From Opisthocomus hoazin (taxonomy: Eukaryota > Chordata > Aves > Opisthocomiformes > Opisthocomidae), in assembly GCF_030867145.1 (NCBI RefSeq), contig NC_134421.1:25179979-25243978 (forward strand): a stretch of DNA of 64,000 nucleotides, given 5' to 3'. Below the pieces are notes generated by a model. That model had not been told where the DNA came from. It ran no database searches and saw only the letters and a program-made list of their open reading frames with translations. This document shows positions 1 through 39,900 of the stretch, one piece after another (the stretch's first letter is position 1; the number at the start of each line of letters is the position of its first letter). Made by a program: the position numbers and the translations under genes.

Positions 1-3000
1 TTTTTTCAGCAAAGCTGTTTTTTTACTGCCAGATCCTCTCAAACACCCCACTACTTATCAAAACTCATTTTAATTAATGTCACCTTTTTGCAGGTTCACA
101 GCCTATCTAACTAACAATTTGCTGGCCAGCACGCACCCAAATACCCTTACCATATTCTTAGCATTTGTTCTCTAGCCTGTATCTGCAAAGTTGAAGATCC
201 CATAACGTTTATGCATCCAAAAACAGTACAGACAAGATCTTAATCTATATTTATATATCCAAAACTGGGGTTACAACGGATAATTGTTTAGTCTATGTTA
301 CTCCAAACAAAACTTTTCTACTTTTTTCTCTAACGATTTTGAAGTGAAGAATAGTATTTCTCATGGCATAGGTCAGACCAAAAGCACATTTACCTTGCTA
401 CAGTGTCTCTCACTGTGTCTACTGCCAACGCTTAGGGGAAGAGTTTAGGGACGAGTTTAGGAATAGGGCAAACACACAGTGTTTTTTTCTCTTGGTATAT
501 CCTATCAGGTTTGGGGAGTTTGTGCACGAAGATCTTCCTAAACCAGAAGTTGCATCTATTTCCTTGTGTTTAGTGATATTTCATAGATCTTCACTTTCAT
601 CACTGTAGCTGTTTGGTTCTTGGGATCTTCTATACCTCAGCAACCATTACAGCTTGCAATGAACAATAAAATTCAATTATGTATTCTGTGAAGACATTAT
701 TTTTACCAACAAAGTCTTCATTCATGTAAGTCTCTGAGCCTGGTATTAAGATAAATAAAGTTATTTCCTGTTCACCTTTACTGTAAATGTTATGATTCTT
801 CCCTGGATTTCTTCTACCTTGGAAAACCCTCGCAAAAGTAATGTATGACCTTTGCCATGCCTTTGCTTTGACTTAGTTGTTGTTATCCTTCTCTGTACCT
901 TTCTGTATTCTAACGCGTATGCCTGGAGTTAGCCCAGACGATATCCGGCATGGCAAAATTGCTTGCTCCAGCTCTGCTGAAGTGGTTGGCCAGTTCAGTC
1001 CTGTTCTCACAGGGATGTGACTGCTGAAGAGCCTGAAAGAGGCAACACGCCAACGGCGTGAAGCACCTTTAAACAGTGTGATCATCTGCAAACAGGACTG
1101 CTGAGAAGAATTATTTTCTTGCATTTAATTAGAATTTCCCCTGCTGCAACTTGTGTCCACTACCTTTCGCCGCGTGTCACCGAGGAGAATCTGGCTCCAG
1201 CTTCTGTGCAAATACCTACAGAGACTTGAAGACTGCAGTAAGAAGACCCTATAAGTCTTGTCTTCTTCAGACAAAACAAAATCAGCTCCTTCAGCCTTTC
1301 TTCACACATCATATGCTACAGTCCCCGACCACCTTGGGTACACTGCAGAATTCCTTCTCTCAGCAGCCACACCAAATTAGACCATAGTCTATGTAACCCA
1401 CTTTCAGTCTCTGAAAGTGAATGCTTAGTAAAACAGAAGTGAAAAGCAAGTTGGAAGTAATATTTCTCTAGTATGTACTCAAGCACACAGTAATCTGTGG
1501 AGTAAACATGCCTTGACACACTGATTGTATCTTCGTGTTCAAAAATCTTGGATGAATTTTGTTTTCCCCTCTTAACCCTTCCCAGTCATGTTGTACCTGC
1601 AATATGCCAAACAGGGCCTTCACAGCACTTTCACTGTTCGGTGCAATTCTACACACAGGCTCTTCAGGATGTATGCATAATCACCACGAATTAAAAATTT
1701 GTGAGTATGGGATTTCAAAGTAACGTTTAAAAGCAAATTACTATTTTTCCTCTAATGATGCAATCGCTGAAAAGCAATCAATTTTTAAGAAGAAAACTAG
1801 AGGCCTGGAGGGATTTAACAAGCAATATCATGAAGATCATCATATTTCAGTAGAATTAAGAAGCTTTCTAAGACCCTAGATGCTTTATTGCTAGTCCCCA
1901 ATATATAATGGAAATGCGATTTTTATTTATTTCCTAGTTTAGATCATCACATGCTTCCACGATGATAAGCTTCTCAAGTCAGAGGCCACCTCTTCCTGTG
2001 GTGTTATTCAGAGCATTGCAATTTATCCTGTCACATGGAGAACGTGAGTTGGATTGCTGCGTAAGATTTATATTGCTATTGGCCTAAACTATACCAAAGT
2101 TGCTGCTAGGACTACAAGGAATACTATCTGCAAATAGCTAAATGCAGGACAGAAATATAGAACAATGCTAGCCAATTTCATCCTTCTCCATAGATCAGCT
2201 AGTTTTGATAAAATCATGATCTGCTTGAAGTCTTGTTCTAGTTTAGCTTGTTGACTCTACTCCTCTGCTCCTCCTTTTAACAAGATACTTACCAAGAGGT
2301 CAAACACAAAGATAACAGCCTTGACCTCTGAAGTGATAATAGACAGCAGATGAAGAACAGTCTGAACAGTGGCTGCTCCTGTAAGCAGAAACCACTCAAC
2401 TTCTCAAAACCCTGCCAGACCCCGAGCAGTAAATAAACTCCATCACAAGATACAGCATCAAAATTCAGTTACATAGTGTTATGCTCTACATATTATACAA
2501 CTCTATAGATTTATTTACGTGTCTCTGCACTTAGCTGATCATTTGTGGGATTTATGCAACAGCCTCATACTAGGTAATTACCTGAAACAGTAACTTGGTC
2601 ATCACTGCCTGTAGGTGTTTTTCTGCATTGTTGGTTGAAACAGCAATAATAATAGTTTTCAATAATAAAGCAAAATGAGCACTCTTCTTAGCAAATGTTG
2701 AAATAATTGTTCCAGTTCTTTAGCAAAGACTTACGTTATGTGATTTATATACAGATATACTTTATAAATATATATTTAAATCAGAAGCAAAAAGCAGAAC
2801 ACTGAAGATGCTTATTAGTAATAAGTGTATAAAGACTTAAAAGCCTTCAGTCAGCTTCTCTGCTTTCTCTTTTCCATCTTTACAGCCTTCTGTTCTTGGA
2901 ACACTGGCAGTGGGAGTAGGCACCACTGCCACAGAAACAAAAGAACACAAGAGAACAAAGGAAAGCAAACCCAAAAGTACTGCAGAAATACAGAGACTGT

Positions 3001-5655
3001 ACAACTGAAATTCAATCTCACCTTCAATCCCTTTATACCATTTCATCTAGAGCTGAAGAAGGAACAATATACTACTAAAAACAACTGTATGAAATGTTTT
3101 TTGAACTCTTTCGTCGAGATGGTCAGTAATCAATGAGTTAAAGTTTGCTCTGTTTTCCCTGTTCTTTAGGGGCAGAGGTTGTACAGACAGTAAGAATATC
3201 AAAAGGTAAAGGAAGTCAATGGAAACAATCTTCCTTTTGTTATTTTTATTACAAGATAAACCAGTGCAAATAATTGGAAAATCCTTATGCATCATTTTAA
3301 TTTCTTAATCTTTGTAATTTCAGTGCTGCTTTTACCCTTGTGCAATGCACAATATTTTTGTTCAAATCTATACTTTTTGATGTATATTGATCAGAAGGAA
3401 GTTACTTCCAAAACTTTATAATGTTTCTTATTTTTGCTTTTCATTAATATTCTAGCAAAACAGTTCTTTTGCAATATCTGTAAAAACTGCTGAAGAAATA
3501 TCTCTGGAAAGGTAAATTAAACCTAAATTTAAACCTAAATATTTGTACTAGCACCTTGACTATATTCACCCAAGTAAGGGGCAGAAATAAAATATGACTC
3601 ATCCAAATAATCCTCATGCAGCTCATACTTTAAATTGATGCAAACCCACTCATATAAATACACCTAAAGATGTACTACCCATTCAGCTTCTTTTATGTTT
3701 CTGCACAGCATTTGAATTTCACAAGCTTTAGGCTTTCACACACCTTTCATTGTCTCTATCTATTTGTTTGTAGCTATTTATACTGGAAAAGTGATAAAAG
3801 TTTATGTATAGAGTTGAAGAAAACCCACCATTTCAGACCTGTTTAAAACTTGTTCAAGGGGGTAGAAAGGGTGTTCAGAAGCTCCTTTTAAACTTCTTAA
3901 TTGTTGTCTTTGTTTGTTTAAACTGGATAAGACTTAATCATATTTTTGCATAGCTTCAGAGCACAGCAGTTATCACATACCTTCTATCTTATGAGATTTC
4001 AATAACATTTAACATTTCTTTTAATCTGGCTTCCCTCACTTGCTCCCTCCACAGCTTTCAGGTGGGCCCAATATCATCATGCCATCTTTGTCTGCTAATG
4101 GGGAGGCACACATTCAGAGAAATTATGGTATCTTGCAAACTGAGATAGTCATCCCTAACTTCTGATGTTCCTGTAGCTGAAACAAGCAGTGCGCCCAAAC
4201 AAACAAGCCAACCTCAATTATTCCGCTTGAGGCTGAGGAGAGCTAACAACTAATCCCCCATTCCGTGATCATCAGTTGTCACCACCTCCTCTGAGCTCGC
4301 AGTACCGGGGAGTCAGCGCTACAGCATCGCCCTCGAATGATGATCACGTACAACAAAAGCACAGGACTGGGTTAACAATTGCAAATGAAATAAAGGTGAG
4401 TGCATGTGTTCAACATGGTATTTTAAAATTCAAGTTTTATGACTTCTACTTTCGGTAAGACATCCTGTAATTGTTGTATTTTCCTCCTCCACCTACCCTC
4501 ATTGTGTGTGGATGAATACACATATAATTAAAAATACCTTACTATGTGTATTTAAAAAAACCCTGATAATTACATGTAAGAAAGAAATGTATATGCTGAA
4601 TAGGTAGGAAGTCTGAACTACATGCTATATTTTAATGCTCACTTTTATTCTACCTGGAATCCTTCATGGCTTTACAGTCATAACAGTTACAGCATAGAAA
4701 AGACACAGTGAATTCATAACCTCATATAAAGTTGGTAAATTGTATCACCCTCCAAAACTGTATCAAATACACCAATTTGTCTGCTATGCTGACCTACCAG
4801 TAACTAAAATTTTGGAAAATATATATACAGTTTTTCACAATGCCGAGGTGTAGCCTGGCATGCAAAGCCCCACAAACACAAGCATTTCATTTCTTTCTTT
4901 TCTGTCCACATCTGGGAAAGGCTGAGCTCACCCAAACAAGCACGTAACCTCTAAACTCGCTATAAAGAAAGTTACTGCCTCTGCATGGACATTTAACAGA
5001 AGACATTTACAGTTCCGTAAGCACCGGTGAAGACACCAGCTGAACAGGGACTTATTACTTTTTTGGGATAGTATATTTCTTATACTTGTAAAGATGCAGC
5101 AGCTAATGGTTGTTTGCACTAGGCTGGAGTATTAACATTATATTAATATTTTATTTTAAACAGACTTCCTTAGTTCAGAGTGCATGGTATCCATAAAGTC
5201 CAATTCACTTTCTAGCAATTTTTGAAAATATGACACTGTGCCAGGGAAGGTTAAACATGTTTTTCTGGACCTGTTTCCTAGCCCTAGAAAGTTACATGGC
5301 TTATTATGTTGTTCCCGTCCCAGGATAATTACCTGGAAAGTTCTGTGATGTTGTCTTGTTTTGGCTTGGGGTGTTTTGTGTTTTGTTTTTGCTTCATTTT
5401 TGTCATCACTGCTTTGTTTGTTGATGTGTGTATACAATTTCTTCTGGCTGTTCGCAAAAACGACATATATCCTGCATGCAGGACCACCAGCTTGTAGACA
5501 GGCACTAAACATTAAGACTGCAGAAAGCAGGCAGTTTTTAAGCTTTCAAAGAATACTAGATGCGCTACCACTCACTGAATGCTATAAAAATAACATGATC
5601 TCTATATCAAGGATTATTTAAAATAAAAAAAAAAAGGTAGCATAGTAATGTATGC

Positions 5656-5673
5656 AACATAGCAAGCTATGTT
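5656..5673. repeat. Short perfect inverted repeat
   Basis: Two 8-bp arms (AACATAGC and GCTATGTT) are separated by 2 bp. It is too short to imply a function and may be chance. Confidence 0.4.
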
Positions 5674-7291
5674 ATTTTGATCCCAGGCAGGAATGTCTTA
5701 CCTTTTCATAAGCTATGCTGGAGGTTTGGGGGACAGATTCTTCTTGATCAGTTGAAACACTATACAAAGTGTTAGTTTTGTATGGAGAGCAAGTGAGGTG
5801 AAGGACAGGTGGAAGGAGAGGTGTCCTCCAGCCTTTCCATTCCCAAGCTTTCTGTCTAAGCAAAGCAGGATTCCTAGGCTGAAGTCGGAGAAGCATAATT
5901 TTGGTTACAGGGCAGCAGCTGAAGGAGGACTTTACAGGAGTAGCAGGTTCTGCTGCAGTTCCAGACATTTGCCAGGCAGAGGTGGGTTACAGAGCCTCTG
6001 CAAGCAGAAGCCCAGCCACATACACTCATCCAAACTGGGACTCTTCCTGGTGCTTCTGTGTGATGCAAAGTTCGCAGGAGCCTGGGGCAAGCAGCCAACT
6101 TCCCAGAATTGTTTTGATCTTGAGTCTTTCCAAGGGAAATTTCAGGAAGGAACAAATGCTTGCATATTCAGCCCAAAGCTCCACACCCTGGCAGCAGGTA
6201 TATGAGCAGCTTTACAGCTACAAGGCTTGCCTCCATCTTGCAAAAACCTCGCCTGGCAATGCAGTGTCATACGGCTGGATGGTTGCACCTAAAGAGCTGC
6301 CCTCTGTGCCCCTTAGGCTTGGAATGCCCAACAGCTGTGAGCAAGGGAAAGCTGCTGAGAAGCTGTGCTGGACAACCCACATTCACAGTGCCAAAAGGTT
6401 TCAGCAGCTTTTGTTCCGGGAGAGCACTTACTCCTCTCAGCAAACTGACATTGCTCGCAGGTCAGTGCTTTGCTCTGAAGTCACACAAGGCTGCCTGCCC
6501 CACAGGCCTATGGTTCAGCCAGCTGTGCTCAATGAAGGCTGAGCAATAAACATACTGTTGTTGGCAGTTTAAACCCATTTAGGGGGAACTCTGTAACCAC
6601 ACTGTCACACCTCCTGGAAAACAAAGCACATACACATCTTTCGCATCCCACGGGGAACAGAACAAACCTGTGTCCCCTTCAGAGCAGGGGGAATCTTCTG
6701 AGCCCATCTGCTTCACGCCAGAGAGCCAGCAGGGAATGAGGACCTGGACGAGAAGTTGCTGTAGGTGTAACAGCTATGCAGGTATTCTTTCACAGGCTGA
6801 AGCCAAGACTCACTCACCCAAGAATTCAGCATGTAATTTTCCTTTTAAATATACTGAAATCGCTGTTATCTTCCAAGTAAGGTGCAGTTCAGCAAGTCTC
6901 ACAACTGAGCAGAAACCTAAGGCTTCCTCCCTCCTTCAGTTAAAGGCTCTGGCAGCACGCTTGTTGCATGCTTTCTTGCTTTTCTTTGGATGAAACCCTC
7001 CATCCACAGCAATATTCCTGTATGTTTACTCCTAGCTCAACTTTCTCTCTTCCAGTATTGCCTAATCAAGGCACAAACTGCACTGCACACTGAAAATAAT
7101 TTTTGCCCCACTTCATTATTTGTGACTTCAGTCTCCAACAGTTGGTACGTGCCTGTTTGTAGGAAAATGTTTCCTATTCTTCACAACACCTGACTATTGC
7201 CCTGACAGAGCTGATAAAAACCAACAGACTAAAAAAAAAAAGAAATCAGATCTGAACAATCATGTTTTTAACTGGTTGTAATGCAAAGAAT

Positions 7292-7336
7292 AATACTTCG
7301 AAAATAAAGAATACTTGCAATACTTCGAAAATGAAG
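7292..7336. repeat. Two-copy direct repeat, 18-bp unit
   Basis: The 18-bp unit AATACTTCGAAAATRAAG occurs at 7292-7309 and again at 7319-7336 with one A/G difference. This is a local duplication with a 27-bp period and has no recognised function. Confidence 0.7.
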
Positions 7337-7973
7337 TCCTAGGACAGACATATTGTGCAAAACAAAAAAATTTCTATACTCAATGATTAACGTACAAATT
7401 GCACGTTGTCCTTCTGCAACTGCACAAGCCGTAAGCATCCAGTTGTCCCAACTATATGCATGCATATCCAGTTAATCCTTGTTTATCTGTATTTACCTCT
7501 AACTCTTTATGCATATACTCACCTGCAAATTACCTAAAAATTAAATCTGATAAATGCATGAGTCTTCACTGAAATTATATGCACAAATGTGTATAACACA
7601 ATGCCTACTGCAGCTGTACATGTTAAGTTTGAACAATTTGTGTATGTATGCAAAGATGGTGTAAGACATCTCTAGGTTTCTTCGGCAACCACAGCAATTG
7701 CATTGTAGGAGAAGGCAGCTACACATTATTTCAGTATGCCTCTTCTTGCGTATTAGTGAAATTGGGAGTTCTGAAAAGGGATGACGTTTATGGTGTTCTT
7801 GCACATGAGGACAGCAGGGAGAGGAGAAAAGATAGGTTCAATTGAAAGGGGAAAAACACCTGTTGATTACTCTGTTCCATCTGCAAGGATACAAAGCCAA
7901 CGTTATTATCTCTGATAGTTTTCCTATGAGCAAATGCTATTTTTGTTATTTTTCAGAAGTTACGCCACTTCAA

Positions 7974-10367
7974 TTTATTGAACCATTTATCTCATGACAG
8001 TCTAATTTTAAAACGGCTGACATCCTAATAGGGTAAATACAACTCAGCACACTGAAATTAGTCAAAATACTTGTTTTTAGTAAAATTCCTTTAAAAGAGA
8101 CAAAGGGGCATAGTACCTGATAGCAGACTGAAAGACATGTCCAGCATCCTTCAGTTTACATCAGTCTGCTGATCTTAGTCAGTTAAACCTGATGGCATCT
8201 CTTAGCATCAATAAATCTAAAAATTTTTGCTCATCCCTAAAGAAGAGCTACTTGGACAGTCAAGATGAGAGCAGCGTGGCAAAGGCTCAACTACATAAAT
8301 CAAGAACATGCCTTTCCTCCCCTCTTCAATTCACAGACCGAATGAAAGCGGTGTGGACGGGATTCTAGGAGCTCTTAATATAAAAGTGAGGAGAGTCTTG
8401 GCCTGCTCCATTAGAAAGTACCTTTTCTTACTACTTCATTCCCTCCACTTTCAAATGAATGCTCCTTTGTATTGCCCAGAACAATGACTAATTCTTTCAT
8501 AAAACAAGAGTTTGCAGGGAACACTTAATACGCACATTAAAGTTTCTACAAAGGTCAACATACCAGCTCTTTTGGCTACAAGTATCTGAGTTATTCACAG
8601 ACAAGATAAAACAGCGATTTTCAAGGTGTGGTCAACAGATCCCTGGGAGCACTTCACTACAAGCAGCACTTCAAATTTTTGTATAAAGAACGGCTGCACA
8701 CCACGTCCCTATTCCTGTCTGCAGCTTTTGAAATCATGCTTTTAAACCCCCACTTTTTTCCCCTCTTAATCATTACCATGCAAGCAATTGTTGTGGTAAC
8801 ATTACAAGAATACAGAATAAAGAAAAGTTCCATGCGAGGCCTTCAACCATTTAAGCTCCCTCCCACAGAGATAAATATTACATCTTACAACTGGATTACT
8901 GCCAAGGCAGAAAGTTGAGCAGTTACGGAAAGGATTATGTTTAAACAGTAGAGTTGCTAAGGAATACTTCCACATCATGAAATAACGAAAAAACATGAAG
9001 GGTAAGAGTTAGATTTAATGATTAATTAAATTATTACTGAACCCAGCTCTTACACTTCTTTTCTTTCTCACAATTAAGGAAAAGATCGGGTTTAGGTAAT
9101 CAGTAGTACATTTAAACAAAAGTGTATGCGTTGCAAAAGGATAATAGCAACACTGAAATTGCAGAGATTTTCATTTCCTGTAAGAAATTAAAATAATCCA
9201 TTAGTGGAAAAGTATAAATGGGAATATTTTAGTAGTCAAAATAAATATTTAATAAAAACCACACACCCATGAGAAAGTATCAAAACAACAGAACTCAGTA
9301 TCTGGAAGGATACTATCTACATTTCCTTGTGTTAAACATTGCTAAATTCGGTGGCTTAATTATTATCACAATGCCTTCAGCAATCATTGCTTATATTAGT
9401 GTTGTAAAAAGTCATGAGAATAGAAATACCGTTCCAATAACAGAAATAATAAAGCCAGTTTGCTATAAACAAGGAAGAATTTACTACACCAAGAGTCGAT
9501 CCACAGCCATTGATACAAAGTCAACAAGGACTACTGCATAGCATACTGGTTAACTGTACCAAAAGTGCATTTATCAGCATTCAATGAACTGGGGAAAAAG
9601 TGAGAAAACCACCCTTTTTTATATACTTTTTAAAAACAACCAGATGATTGACAGTTGAATAAAAAACATACATTTCCTTTAAAAGTAAAAGCATAGTCTA
9701 AAGATCTTAAGAGCACCATAAGATTTCTACCAGGTAAAATAGTACAAACCACTAGCATTGTAAGTAAAGAACAATTTAAAGGTTATTGTATCATTCCACA
9801 TTTAGAACACAACTGAAAATTTTAGTGTGCTGTTGCATCGTTCCATACTACAACCAGTGGCATTTTGATGACTTTTTGTTAAGTCCTGGAAACAGATAAT
9901 GCAAAGACAAACTATTTTTCATGTATAGCAGAGATCTATAAAGATTAAAACCGACGATGTGTAAACTGAAATGTAGATAATGTTAATATAAACAGTTTTA
10001 TATAGGGGAGAGCAGCAGTGCCTGGCTTATCCCATTGATTGTTCATTCAGTTCTGACACTGATTCTTTGAAAGTAGCATTACTGAACATCCTTGACTATC
10101 AATGATATTTGATATTTTCTCACTATTAGGATTCTGCATTTAAGATTAACCCCGATCCTTTGATTCCCATCCAACCCCCACATCATATTTAAAAGTTGCA
10201 GTTTTCTCACATAAAGCATTGTTAATGCCTTTTGCTGCTTGCTAAGTGATACGCAGTCAATATAATTTCTGTTTTCAAAGCACTGAGACCACTTTCCATT
10301 TGGATCACATACTAAACAATAACTAAAGATAGTATCCTCCCCTTAATCTGTTGTGACATGATAAAGA
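7974..10367 (-). other. TMTC3: Probable TMTC3 3' untranslated region
   Basis: This lies directly downstream of the TMTC3 stop codon on the minus strand. The first canonical AATAAA on that strand that I found is at 7974-7979. Variant ATTAAA signals occur near 9248-9253 and 9014-9019, so the transcript may end earlier. A long UTR of 1-3 kb is plausible for this gene. The open frame on the plus strand at 9269-9541 looks like chance. Confidence 0.35.
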
Positions 10368-35819
<25,452 letters not shown>

Positions 35820-36408
35820 CTGAAATATAAGGGCAGAAACTTGAGTAGTTTTACTGACTAAAACCTAAGGTTGATAAAGTCAAATTAAGACATGCAATAT
35901 TTCAGAAGTTAATGACATTATTTATCTAAAAATCAGTAAGACAAAAAGCTTTCCTCAAGTCTCATCCATCTTAGAAAATTTAGTGCTTAAAAGAAATAGT
36001 CTCATTAAAAAGTCTCACCCCTAAAAAGCCCTCCCACAAGCTGGACACACTGCTACACTTTGTGTTTTACTAAAAAAAAAAAGAAGATTGATGATAAATT
36101 GTGACATAGTTTTTAGCAGACAGTTATGCAGTTCAAGTGAATGCTGCAAACTGAAGAACTACAAAAATTAAGCTCTCTAGAACCCCAAGTAATTTTACAT
36201 ACTGACACAGAATACTAAGTTATCAAAAGTCAGACAGTGTGTTAATTATTCATGTTTTTTAGGTTTAAACGAGTTTCCAAAATAGTTCAAAAGCAACTAA
36301 AGAAACAAATTCCAAACATTCTCAAGAACAAACAGGAAACCTCAAGAACTTCATAAATACAGGTGTTCAAAAACAGGTAAAGAAGGACATTAGCGATAAT
36401 AAAAAGTT

Positions 36409-36993
36409 TATGGTGAGTTGACCTTGTCTGGACACCAGGTACCCACCAACCCACTCTATCACTCCCCTCTGCAGCAGGACAGGGGGGAAGAAAATAAGAT
36501 GGAAAAAACTCGTGGCTCAAGATCGAGGCAGGTAATAAAAGCAAAAGCAAAGACCACATGCGGAAGCAAAGGAAAACAAAAGATTTATTCTCTACTCCCC
36601 ATCAGCAGGCCACGTCTATCCACTTCCCAGGAAGCAGGGCTTCAGTATGTGTAGCAGTGGCTCCAGAAGACAAACACTGTAAATAAATGTCGTCCCCCTT
36701 TCCCCTTTCTCCTAGCTTTTACTGCTAAGTCAACCTCATATGGTATGGAATTTCCCTTTCCTTAGTTTGTGTCAGCTGTCCTGGCTGTGTCCCCTCCCAA
36801 GATCTTGTCCACCCCCAGCCTACTGGTGAGGGGGGACTGTTGGAGAGACAGCCTGGATGTTGTGGGAGCACTGCTCTGCAGTAACCAAAACACTAGTGTG
36901 TCATCAACACCTTTCCAGCTACCAATAAAAAAAACACAGCATTCTGAGGGCTCCATGGGGAAAATTAACTCCATCTCAGCCAGACCCAATACA
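36409..36993 (-). mobile_element. Solo LTR of an avian endogenous retrovirus (ERVL-like)
   Basis: On the minus strand it begins TGTATTGGGTCTGGCTG and ends CACCATA; the terminal CA appears mutated to TA. It is flanked by a 5-bp direct repeat AAGTT (36404-36408 and 36994-36998). A 5-bp duplication fits class III (ERVL-like) elements. An AATAAA at 36584-36589 fits the R region. I recognise the sequence as a dispersed LTR found in many neoavian genomes but will not assert a family name. No internal viral genes are present, so it is a recombined solo LTR in TMTC3 intron 1, in the same orientation as the gene. Confidence 0.88.
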
Positions 36994-39900
36994 AAGTTAA
37001 GCTTACCATTGAAGCTCACACTTTGCTCATTTGCATTCTTCACAGAAGTTCATGAAAACGTCATTTTTTTCCCAACTCTGCCAACTGCTCCGATGTCACC
37101 GAATGTTCGAGTCCCATCTAAAGAAAAACGGCACGCAAGAAAACACTAGAAATGAACTTTATCTTACATTACTTTCTGTCATCTTGCATAAACTTCCTAA
37201 GCCCTAGAAATTATTAAACATCAGTTTTATGATTATTTTAAAAATATTATACAGGTGACCTGATCAAAAGGTGGAATTACTATGTATTGGGTTGTCTGAA
37301 AACACTGTTCTGCTTTGGATGAATAAGAAGGGAACTACAAGTCAAAGGCATTCTTTTTGACCACTGATTGACACAGTGTGGATTACTGCCAATTGCTGGC
37401 ACCAAAGATACTGAAAAGCTACAGACAGTTAACACTGATCTAGTTTTGAAAAAATAGAGATATGACTGAACAAAATACACAGCATTTTCCCCAAAACTAG
37501 AGAGGGGTAACACCTGCAAGGACACAGAACAGCTAACATTAGCTGGATAATGTGGATCCATAAATACGTAAAACCATCAGCCTTATGTCTATCAGGGTTC
37601 ACACAACAAAGCTGACAAGTTATTTGGAAACTATGGTCTGTTCTATTGTCCTAAACTCTGAAATGCTGGTGACTTTTTTTTTGCTTCAGTTTGTTGGGTT
37701 TTTTTAATCATGTTCAGGTTTAAGTATATTATGCTCCAAAAACAGTCTATGGAAATCTCATCGAGACAGGTAATGTCAGTTGTTTTTGCAGCCTGGGCCT
37801 GAGAGCACGACAATCACCTACCACAACTAGTGGCAAAGGAGCAATGGTACAGGAATGAATACATGTGCAACAAATGCATGTGCAATTTAACTAAAAACCA
37901 AGACAAAGATCATTTAAAAGGAATCAAAACCAATCCATTCAGTGTTACTCACATAATGGCAGTGAATGGTTTTCTTCTTTTGTAGTACTTGAAGTACTGA
38001 CTATTGGCGTTACTTCAACCAAGAAATAGTCTTTCTTCAAAGCTGCCACTACCTTTGTAACAAAAAAAAAAAAAAGGGGGGGAAAAAAAACTCCAATGTT
38101 AAATGTTAAAGGATGCTGCTACGTCTTTTTGCCAGGCTGGATCAGAGTACTTTAAAACAGCGTACTTTAAGTCTGAAAATATTTATGGTCTTCTTGGCAG
38201 CCAGGGAAATCTTACTAAAATAAGAAAACAAAACATGTTGCAGGAACACAGGAAAAGAAAGCCCACTTTTGAACTTCAACTCAAAGTTTTTCAGTTCCCC
38301 CCCTCAAACAATCTGAAGAGAAGAAACTGCTGTTTATCACCCTGCTAGAAACAGAGTTTGAAACTTCTTGTTTGCAACAGCTTCTGAATTGTGCACTTCC
38401 TACTTCCTGAAGTTCACTAGTTCTACTGAAAAGCAGTGACATCTGAAAAGGACCTACAACAAACATATAGTGATTTTCCAACATAAAAGCCTACATTTTT
38501 TAAATATAGTGTTCCAACAATTAACAAGACAATATTGCCATACAGAACCAACCGTAAGATTAAAGTTTGCCCTTTAAGAAAAAGCATCACAAGCTGAGTA
38601 GGGTTTTGGTGACAGTTTTTTTGGTGACTTGGAGACAGTGTAAGTTTACTGCATTGGTTGAAGCAGTAAGCCCTTGCAGACACTGCTTTCAGTATCAAAA
38701 AGTAACTCTGAGCTAATTCTTCGACAAATCTATTTCAGAAACACCTACTGCTACACAAATAGGAAAAAAAAATACATTCCTAAGTATAGCCTCCTATCCA
38801 AAAGAAAAAGCTTAACCAATCTTAATTGCTAGCTTCTCGATAAATTTTTGTAGGTTTTTACTGTTCTTTTCCCTACACAGAATATACGTCAAGACAGTTA
38901 CTTTATTCCTTAAATCCTAGGCAATTCTGATGCTTTCACAAGCCTTTCTATTTGCTCTGAATGTCTAGTATTTCCTCCACCCAGAACTCTAATTTTACAC
39001 CGCTACTGACCTTGCTGTTCCCTGACAAAGCTACGCTTACCTACATGCCAACTGTAGGGAAAATACAGTTTTCATTTGAATGAAAGGGAACTCTTAGGCA
39101 TAAAGAAATTAAGATTTTGGCTACATCCAACATCAGGTTTAAGCAGCTAGCCCACCAGAGAAACCTGTTTGAGAATTCCAGAAAAAATTCACCTTTAACA
39201 TCACAATTTTTTAATTTGCTATTCACCCTCTGCTTTACAGCACGTTTCAATCACAGATATGACTGCAAATACATGACTATAGTTTGGTCTTTCTAGACAA
39301 GTATTTGAGCTCCAGGAAATTCTGAACAGCTTACTAAATTCACTTTAAGGGATGAACATATGCTACAAAATGCATTGTTCTGGTTTTAGCAGCAAGACAC
39401 ACAACACACTGCTTGAGCTGTGCCAAGCTTGGTAACCTCAAATGCATCACAACATATCCCTCTACAATTTTTGTTGCGTGCAAAAGCACTACTAGGTCTT
39501 GGCAACAAACGGGTACAATGGAAATCTGGAAAAGCCACCATTTTCCAGCAATCTGCTTCCAGGGCAAGCACAAAAATAGGAAATGCAAGGCAACATATAA
39601 TCTATAGATCACACAAAACTGTAGCACAGATACTTTACTACTTCTAACTTGCATTCTGGCATTCTAAGGTCTTATTTTCCTGAAATATACTGTAAAGACA
39701 CATAAAGTTAGGAAAACTACTTTTTCCACCTGGTCTGATTACAGGGTAGTTTAATGTTTTCGTTGAATTAAAGCATAAATATGGAAAAGATGTTTTTGCA
39801 GTCCTTTACGTTAGCATAACAAGGCAGATTTTCAGGAAGGCTCACCATCAGAACTACTACTTCCTATGTCTACTACAGCTGGGTCCACCACCAGACTCCA

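Larger units (their letters stand above)
1..7970. other. Intergenic region beyond the 3' end of TMTC3
   Basis: I find no exon, RNA gene or complete transposon that I can support here. Most of the stretch is AT-rich with frequent stops in all frames. The exception is about 5700-6560, which is richer in G+C and carries several overlapping open frames that I do not recognise. In mammals the next gene beyond TMTC3 is KITLG, but nothing in this stretch resembles it. Confidence 0.6.

Noticed and set aside
9269-9541. 90-codon plus-strand frame opposite the TMTC3 3' UTR
   Set aside because: No promoter, no family resemblance and AT-rich codon content as expected by chance.
36287-37149. Open frames of 90-126 codons over the solo LTR
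   Set aside because: They fall in LTR sequence, which is non-coding, and cross its borders. No retroviral gene is present.
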